Assembly (NCBI RefSeq): GCF_017676345.1
Contig: NZ_JAFFZM010000011.1
Location: 1-64,000, forward strand
Length of the DNA stretch: 64,000 bases
Direction of reading: 5' to 3'
DNA from: Streptomyces smyrnaeus
GTDB lineage: Bacteria > Actinomycetota > Actinomycetes > Streptomycetales > Streptomycetaceae
Both the position numbers and the translations under genes were made by a program. The notes below the pieces were generated by a model. That model saw nothing but the letters and a program-made list of their open reading frames with translations. It did no database searches and was not told the DNA's origin. Positions 57,588-64,000 of the stretch are shown one piece after another. How positions within the stretch are numbered: the first letter of the stretch is position 1; every line of letters begins with the position of its first letter.

Positions 57588-57663
57588 GCGCCCGTACGAC
57601 AGCCGTACCGCACCTACCGCGGGCTGCCCGCACCGCGGGCGGTGCGCAGCCATGAACGATGCC

Positions 57664-57700
57664 GCCGGGCACCGCCGTTGGGGAGACGGCGGTGCCCGGC
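57664..57700. terminator. 15-bp bidirectional hairpin
   Basis: GCCGGGCACCGCCGT (57664-57678) pairs perfectly with 57686-57700, loop TGGGGAG, between the convergent Pro/Gln-rich and DUF779 genes. Confidence 0.9.
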
Positions 57701-57724
57701 GTGTCACCGGCCCCGGACCGGCCC

Positions 57725-58086
57725 TCAGCTCTCCAGCAGCCGGGACCTGATCAAGAAGCGGACTCCTTCGGGGGCCTCCAGGGAGAAGCCGCTGCCTCGG
57801 CCCGGGACGACATCGACGGTCAGATGGGTGTGGCTCCAGTACTCGAACTGGCCGGCCGACATCCAAAACGGCACCGGCTCGGGCACCCCGTCGATCTCCA
57901 ACTCGCCGAGGAGGACATCGGAGGCCCCGGTACGGAACTCGCCGCGTCCGTAGCACATGGGGCTGCTTCCGTCGCAACAGCCGCCCGACTGGTGGAACAT
58001 CAGCGGGCCGTGCTTCTCGGTCAGCTCGCGCAACAGCTCGGCGGCTGCCTCTGTCACGGCGACCCGTTCGGTCCCCGCCAGATCCA

Positions 58087-58087
<1 letters not shown>
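57725..58087 (-). CDS. DUF779 protein, aldehyde dehydrogenase partner
   Basis: 120-aa protein of the DUF779 family, found almost only beside aldehyde dehydrogenase genes. A Cys cluster, HQSGGCCDGSSPMCY, near residues 32-46 may bind a metal. FWMSAGQFEYWSHTHLTVDVV supplies conserved aromatic and histidine residues. It probably assists the dehydrogenase, though the function is not established. Its ATG shares ATGA with the dehydrogenase stop, so it is translated in step with it. Confidence 0.88.
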
Positions 58088-59610
<1,523 letters not shown>

Positions 59611-59629
59611 GCTCTGCCTCCCTGTGCTC

Positions 59630-59669
59630 GGCGTACTCGGCGATGTCGCCGGTACGCGGCGTACTCGGC
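59630..59669. promoter_or_regulatory. Direct repeats upstream of the aldehyde dehydrogenase
   Basis: GGCGTACTCGGC occurs twice (59630-59641, 59658-59669), 28 bp apart start to start, in the 95-bp gap between the regulator stop and the dehydrogenase start. Direct repeats suit binding by the wHTH regulator encoded next door. Confidence 0.5.
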
Positions 59670-59705
59670 CCGCCTGCCGGGTGGGCGGGCGCGGTTGCCG
59701 GGAGG

Positions 59706-61052
59706 CTAGTGCCGGGAACGTTGCGGATACGTTGCGCGCCGGTCGCCGACCCGGCCGGGCGGCACGTCGGGCGGCAACAGACCGTAGGCGGTGCGCAGTT
59801 CGCGTACGCGTGCGGCCGTGTCCGGAGTGGGACGTACGGTGTGCAGGGCCTCCCACACCTCCAGGTCCTCCTCCCCGGCCGCCGTGCACAGCCAGCTCTC
59901 CAGCAGCCGTGCGTCCGGCCGGGTGAGCAGGTGGCGGCGCAGCCGCTGCTCCAGCAGCCTGCGCAGCCGTACGACGCCGGGGGCCTGGGAGCCGGGCAGC
60001 AGCGGGCCGCTGTACGCGTCGAGGGCCGCGGCCGGGTCCTCGACGGCGAGCGCGTCGGTGACGGTCTCGTAGTCGGTGTGCGGTCGGTCCCGCAGCCGGT
60101 AGGGGCGGGAGGCCAGCAGCGGGCCCAGCAGCTGCCGCAGCCGGGAGAGTTCGGCGCGCAGGGTGACGGGGTGGACGTCTCGCTCCCCGTACAGTTCGCG
60201 GGCCAGCTCCTCGCCGCTGAGGCCGTCGGGATGGGCCGCGAGGAGCAGCAGGATCTCGCTGTGCCGCCGCCCGAGCCGCAGGGGTTCACCGGTGGCGCGG
60301 GTTTCCGGGGTGTGCAGCAGCGCCTCGTCCCGGCCGAGGACGGCGAGCGTGCAGCCGTCCGGCGGCACGGACGCGCCGGCGGTGGCGGACGGGGGTTCCA
60401 GTGCGGCCAGCCGCGCCTCGGCGGCGCGGGCGGTGGCCTGGACGAGCGCGAGGCTGTGCGGCGAGGCGAGGTGGTTGCCGCCGGTGAGGTCGACGGCGCC
60501 GATGACGCGCCCGGTGTGCGGGTCGTGCACGGGTGCCGCCGCGCAGGTCCAGGACTGCACGGGGCGGCAGTAGTGCTCGGCGGCGAAGATCTGGACGGCG
60601 TGGTCGAGGGCGAGCGCGGTGCCGGGCGCGTTGGTGCCGCTGGCACGCTCGGCCCACTGGGAGCCGGGCACGAAGTTCATCCGCTCGGCGCGGCGCAGCA
60701 CCTGCGGGTGGCCTTCCACCCACAGCATCGTGCCGCGCTCGTCGCAGACGGACAGCAGATGGGCGCCGTCGTCGGCGATGGTGCCCAGCAGCTCACGGAA
60801 GACCGGCATCGCACGGGCGAGGGGGTGGGTCGCACGGCGCAGGGCGAGCCCGGAGTCGTCCATCTCGACCCTGGCCATGCTCTCGGGGCCCAGCCGCGCC
60901 CCGGCACAGCGGCGCCAGGAGTCGGCCACCACGTCGCGGACGGGCGCGGCGATGCGGCCCGCGGTCAGGAACCGTTCATGAGCGCGGCGCAGCTGCCCGG
61001 CCCGTTGGGCCGCGTCAGCGCCCGCTTCGAGCGCCAGCCATGGATTGCGCAC
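59706..61052 (-). CDS. GAF-wHTH regulator of aldehyde dehydrogenase
   Basis: 448-aa regulator. The N-terminal AcoR-like part (about 1-70; AHERFLTAG...VVADSWRRCAGARL) and a GAF domain at about 75-215 (MNFVPGSQWAERASGTNAPG) resemble acetoin regulators. The sigma-54 AAA domain is absent, replaced by a winged helix at about 255-325 (LGRRHSEILLLLAAHPDG, then EELARELYGERD). This is the form seen next to exaC-type genes in Streptomyces. It probably activates the dehydrogenase operon when the inducer binds GAF. It is divergent from the phosphoketolase gene. Confidence 0.85.
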   Translation of the reverse strand: MRNPWLALEAGADAAQRAGQLRRAHERFLTAGRIAAPVRDVVADSWRRCAGARLGPESMARVEMDDSGLALRRATHPLARAMPVFRELLGTIADDGAHLLSVCDERGTMLWVEGHPQVLRRAERMNFVPGSQWAERASGTNAPGTALALDHAVQIFAAEHYCRPVQSWTCAAAPVHDPHTGRVIGAVDLTGGNHLASPHSLALVQATARAAEARLAALEPPSATAGASVPPDGCTLAVLGRDEALLHTPETRATGEPLRLGRRHSEILLLLAAHPDGLSGEELARELYGERDVHPVTLRAELSRLRQLLGPLLASRPYRLRDRPHTDYETVTDALAVEDPAAALDAYSGPLLPGSQAPGVVRLRRLLEQRLRRHLLTRPDARLLESWLCTAAGEEDLEVWEALHTVRPTPDTAARVRELRTAYGLLPPDVPPGRVGDRRATYPQRSRH

Positions 61053-61202
61053 CCCGTCATCGTGCAGGGTGCGAGGGCGGCAGACAACGGCTGCGGCACA
61101 CTGTCGCCCCCGCTGACCACGGTTCGGCCACCTGACTGGGTAACGGCCCCTGACCGGGGATCATCGGGTGTCGGAACGGGTCCGGCCTGGTACCCATCGG
61201 GC

Positions 61203-63593
61203 ATGCCGGAACACGAGTCCCTCACCGACCGCGAGGCCGAGGCGCTGGACGCGCACTGGCGAGCGCTCAACTACCTCACGGCCTGCCAGCTGTATCTGCG
61301 TGCCAACCCCTTGCTGCGGGAGCCGCTGCGGCCCGAGCACATCAAGCCGAGGTTGCTGGGCCACTGGGGCACCTGTCCCGGGCTCTCCCTCGTCTACACG
61401 CACCTCAACCGGCTGGTCAGCAGGCGCGGACAGCGTGCGCTGGGGGTGTGGGGGCCGGGCCACGGCGCCGCTGCCGTGCTCTCGGGTGCCTGGCTGGAGG
61501 GCAGTTACGAGGAGCTGCGGCCCGAGGTGTCCAGGGACGAGCCCGGTATGGAGCGGCTGTTCGCGGAGTTCTCCCAGCCGGGCGGTGTTCCCAGCCATAC
61601 GTCGCCGAGTGTGCCCGGCTCGATCCAGGAGGGCGGCGAGCTGGGCTACGCACTGGCGCACGCCTACGGCGCCGCGTTCGACAGGCCGGACCTGCTGGTG
61701 TGCGCGGTCGTCGGGGACGGCGAGGCGGAGACGGGACCGCTGGCCACCTCCTGGCACGCGAACAAGTTCCTGGACCCGGTGCACGACGGCGCCGTCCTGC
61801 CGGTGCTGCATCTGAACGGCTACAAGATCGCGAACCCGACGGTGCTGTCCCGGCTGCCCGAGGACGAGCTGGGCTCGCTGATGCGCGGTTACGGCTACGA
61901 CCCGCTGTTCGTCACGGCGCGGCCCGACACGCCGCCGCTGGAGGCGCACCGGGCGCTGGCCGGAGCGTTCGACGCCGCGGCCGACCGGATCGGCGCCATC
62001 CAGCGCGCGGCCCGCTCGGGGGACGCCGACACCACCGGCGGGCGGCCCCGCTGGCCGATGGTGGTGCTGCGCACGCCCAAGGGCTGGTCGGGCCCCCGCG
62101 AGCTGGACGGGGAGCCGGTGGAGGACACCTGGCGCTCCCATCAGGTGCCGCTGCCCGGGGTGCGGGACGATCCGGAGCGGCTGCGGCAACTGGAGCGGTG
62201 GCTGCGCTCCTACCGGCCCGACGAACTGTTCGACCAGGACGGCAGGCCGCGGCCCGAGGTGCTTGCGTGCGTGCCGGAGGGCGACCTGCGGCTGGGCGCC
62301 GTCCCGGAGGCGAACGGCGGCCGGCTGCTGCGCGAGCTGCCGCTGCCTCCGCTGGAGTCGTACGCGGTGCCCGTGGAGCGGCCCGGGGCCGGGGCGCACG
62401 AGCCCACACGGGTGCTCGGTGAGCTGCTGAAGGGGCTGCTGGAGGCCACCGCGGAGCGCCGGGACTTCCGGCTGTTCGGCCCGGACGAGACGGACTCCAA
62501 CCACCTCTCCGCGGTCTACGGCGCCTCGGACCGCGGCTGGCAGGCCGAGCTGCTGGGCACGGACACCCATCTGGGCCGGCACGGGCGGGTGCTGGAGGTG
62601 CTCTCCGAGCATCTGTGCCAGGGCTGGCTGGAGGGGTATGTGCTGACCGGCAGGAACGGGCTGTTCGCCTCCTACGAGGCGTTCGCCAACCTGGTCGCGA
62701 GCATGGCGTCGCAGCATGTGAAGTGGGTGCACAGCGCGCGGGAGGTCGCGTGGCGGCGGCCGATCGCCGCGCTCAACTACCTGCTGACCTCGCACGCCTG
62801 GCGTCAGGACCACAACGGCTTCTCCCACCAGGACCCCGGCTTCATCGACCACGTACTGAGCAAGAGCCCGGACGTGGTGCGGGTCCAGCTGCCGCCGGAC
62901 ACCAACACGCTGCTGTGCGTGGCCGATCACGCGCTGCGGGCCAGGGACACCGTGAACGTGGTGGTGGCGGGCAAGCACCCGTGCTTCGACTGGCTGGACC
63001 TCGAACAGGCGCGTACGCACTGTGCGCGCGGCCTGGGGGTGTGGGAATGGGCCGGGACCGAACGCGGCGATGCCGGGCCCGACGTGGTGCTCGCCTGCGC
63101 GGGGGACGTGCCCACCCACGAGACGCTGGCGGCGGCCTCGCTGCTGCGCGAGTGGCTGCCCCAACTGGCGGTGCGGGTGGTCAATGTGGTGGACATGGCG
63201 CGGCTGATGAGCCCCACCGAGCATCCGCACGGGCTGGACGACGCGGAGTTCGACACCGTCTTCACCCGGGACCGGCCGGTGATCTTCGCGTACCACGGCT
63301 ATCCGTGGCTGGTGCACCGGTTGACCTACTCCCGCGCGGTGCACGGGCAGCTGGCGGTACGCGGCTACCGCGAGTCGGGTTCGACGACGACACCGTTCGA
63401 CATGGTGGTGCGCAACGGCATGGACCGCTACCACCTGGTGATGGACGTCGTCGACCGGACGCCGGGGCTCGGCGCGCGGGCTGCGGGCGTATGGCAGCGG
63501 GCGGCCGACATGCGCGAACGGCACCGGCGGTACGTCGTCGAGCACGGCACGGACATGCCGGAGGTCACCGACTGGCGCTGGCCCGGCCGGTGA
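61203..63593 (+). CDS. xfp: Phosphoketolase (xylulose-5-P/fructose-6-P)
   Basis: 796-aa thiamine-diphosphate enzyme that splits xylulose 5-phosphate (and often fructose 6-phosphate) with phosphate into acetyl phosphate and an aldose phosphate. ThDP region: VVGDGEAETGPLATSWHANK with NGYKIANPTVL. HWGTCPGLSLVYTHLNRL and GPGHGAAAVLSGAWLEGSYEE give the phosphate-binding front, and the C-terminal domain has HDGFSHQ-like HNGFSHQDPGFIDH. Length is normal (790-825). Start ATG 61203; the open frame to 59592 is only a shadow of the regulator gene. It provides acetyl phosphate without CO2 loss. Confidence 0.93.
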   Translation: MPEHESLTDREAEALDAHWRALNYLTACQLYLRANPLLREPLRPEHIKPRLLGHWGTCPGLSLVYTHLNRLVSRRGQRALGVWGPGHGAAAVLSGAWLEGSYEELRPEVSRDEPGMERLFAEFSQPGGVPSHTSPSVPGSIQEGGELGYALAHAYGAAFDRPDLLVCAVVGDGEAETGPLATSWHANKFLDPVHDGAVLPVLHLNGYKIANPTVLSRLPEDELGSLMRGYGYDPLFVTARPDTPPLEAHRALAGAFDAAADRIGAIQRAARSGDADTTGGRPRWPMVVLRTPKGWSGPRELDGEPVEDTWRSHQVPLPGVRDDPERLRQLERWLRSYRPDELFDQDGRPRPEVLACVPEGDLRLGAVPEANGGRLLRELPLPPLESYAVPVERPGAGAHEPTRVLGELLKGLLEATAERRDFRLFGPDETDSNHLSAVYGASDRGWQAELLGTDTHLGRHGRVLEVLSEHLCQGWLEGYVLTGRNGLFASYEAFANLVASMASQHVKWVHSAREVAWRRPIAALNYLLTSHAWRQDHNGFSHQDPGFIDHVLSKSPDVVRVQLPPDTNTLLCVADHALRARDTVNVVVAGKHPCFDWLDLEQARTHCARGLGVWEWAGTERGDAGPDVVLACAGDVPTHETLAAASLLREWLPQLAVRVVNVVDMARLMSPTEHPHGLDDAEFDTVFTRDRPVIFAYHGYPWLVHRLTYSRAVHGQLAVRGYRESGSTTTPFDMVVRNGMDRYHLVMDVVDRTPGLGARAAGVWQRAADMRERHRRYVVEHGTDMPEVTDWRWPGR

Positions 63594-63607
63594 CCTCCGG
63601 CACCCTC

Positions 63608-63639
63608 GGGGTCGCCCCCTGCCACCTGGGGGCGACCCC
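63608..63639. terminator. 12-bp bidirectional hairpin
   Basis: GGGGTCGCCCCC pairs perfectly with GGGGGCGACCCC around an 8-nt loop, 14 nt after the phosphoketolase stop and 53 nt from the convergent encapsulin stop. Confidence 0.9.
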
Positions 63640-63692
63640 TGTCTTGCGGCCTGGCGGCCGTTGTCCTGGGGTCCGGTGACCGTCCGAGCGGG

Positions 63693-64000
63693 TCAGACCT
63701 CGACGTCCTCCAGGATGCCGAGCGCGTCGGGCACCAGGACGGCGGCGGAGAAGTAGACGCTCACCAGGTAGGAGATCAGCGCCTTCTCGTCGATGCCCAT
63801 GAAGCGGACGTTGAGGGAGGGCTGGATCTCGTCCGGGATGCCGGTCTGGTGCAGTCCGATCACGCCCTGGTCCTCCAGGCCGGTGCGCATGGCCAGCACC
63901 GAGGTGGTGCCGTCCTCGCGTACCGGGATCTTGTCGCAGGGCAGCAGCGGGATGCCGCGCCAGGCGTGCGCCCTGCTGCCCTCCACCTCGGTGCGTTCCG
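63693..64000 (-). CDS. Family 2 encapsulin shell protein, C-terminal part (cut by window edge)
   Basis: The last 102 codons of a leftward gene; the frame stays open to 64000, so the apparent start at 63986 is not real. The sequence matches the end of family 2 encapsulins (EshA / major membrane protein I): RGIPLLPCDKIPV, then LEDQGVIGLHQTGIPDEIQP, VRFMGIDEKALISYLVS and the terminal VLVPDALGILEDVEV. These proteins assemble into HK97-fold nanocompartments that enclose a cargo enzyme. Whether a cyclic-nucleotide-binding domain is present (family 2B) lies outside the window, as does any cargo gene upstream. It converges on the phosphoketolase gene. Confidence 0.85.
   Translation of the reverse strand, partial: ERTEVEGSRAHAWRGIPLLPCDKIPVREDGTTSVLAMRTGLEDQGVIGLHQTGIPDEIQPSLNVRFMGIDEKALISYLVSVYFSAAVLVPDALGILEDVEV

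Noticed and set aside
61203..64000. Phosphoketolase and encapsulin as one operon
   Set aside because: They are on opposite strands and separated by a strong bidirectional hairpin, so co-transcription is excluded.

Overview
The window is a very GC-rich, gene-dense segment of an actinobacterial chromosome, almost certainly Streptomyces. The signs are several SpoIIE-type phosphatases, Tat-dependent secreted enzymes, ROK/GntR/XRE/LysR regulators, GTG starts, a DUF574-type methyltransferase, a two-domain TerD protein, a family 2 encapsulin end and a Pro/Gln-rich DUF6643-like protein. I saw no rRNA, tRNA, CRISPR array, insertion sequence, prophage or attachment site. About 58 intact genes, one gene cut by the right edge and one gene remnant can be supported.

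Region by region. 0.1-5.5 kb: a sarcosine-oxidase-like flavoenzyme with a GntR regulator, a Tat-exported PI-PLC, a 14-TM drug efflux pump and an unknown protein. 5.8-9.7 kb: a secreted serine hydrolase, a small membrane protein, and a GH64 beta-1,3-glucanase preceded by a coupled 53-codon ORF with a CebR-like operator upstream. 10-15 kb: two SpoIIE phosphatases around a MarR regulator. 15-17.3 kb: a GT39-like membrane glycosyltransferase. 17.4-24.6 kb: a sugar catabolic locus made of a ROK regulator, a lipoprotein binding protein, two ABC permeases, a GH4 phospho-glycosidase and a BadF-type sugar kinase. 24.7-31 kb: a third SpoIIE phosphatase (PAS-PAS-GAF), a class V aminotransferase, an HD-domain protein, a deazaflavin-type reductase, an EF-hand protein and a DUF574 methyltransferase.

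31-34 kb is an accessory-looking patch of small genes: a MarR remnant, two paralogous 85-91 aa proteins that share an upstream element and flank a 62-aa protein, a secreted Cys-containing protein and a small XRE protein. 33.8-43 kb carries a methyltransferase with an XRE-cupin regulator, an MFS carrier, a PepSY lipoprotein, a GT4-like glycosyltransferase coupled to an EamA transporter, a cold shock protein, a LysR regulator and a DHFR-like reductase. 43.4-45.7 kb is a PTS-type dihydroxyacetone kinase operon (dhaK, dhaL, dhaM), with a strong hairpin between dhaK and dhaL. 45.8-52.8 kb has a Nudix hydrolase, a two-component system and a convergent FtsX-type ABC transporter. 52.9-57.6 kb has a glutamate-racemase-like protein, an HpnB-like glycosyltransferase, the TerD protein and the Pro/Gln-rich protein. 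57.7-61 kb is an aldehyde dehydrogenase/DUF779 pair with its GAF-wHTH regulator. 61.2-64 kb has a phosphoketolase converging on the C-terminus of a family 2 encapsulin shell protein that runs off the right edge.

Functional themes: carbon entry (disaccharide ABC locus, dihydroxyacetone kinase, phosphoketolase, aldehyde oxidation, beta-glucan breakdown), stress and differentiation signalling through phosphatases, and cell-envelope glycosylation. Several regulatory genes seem to be read from leaderless transcripts, and many convergent pairs are separated by perfect 12-15 bp hairpins.
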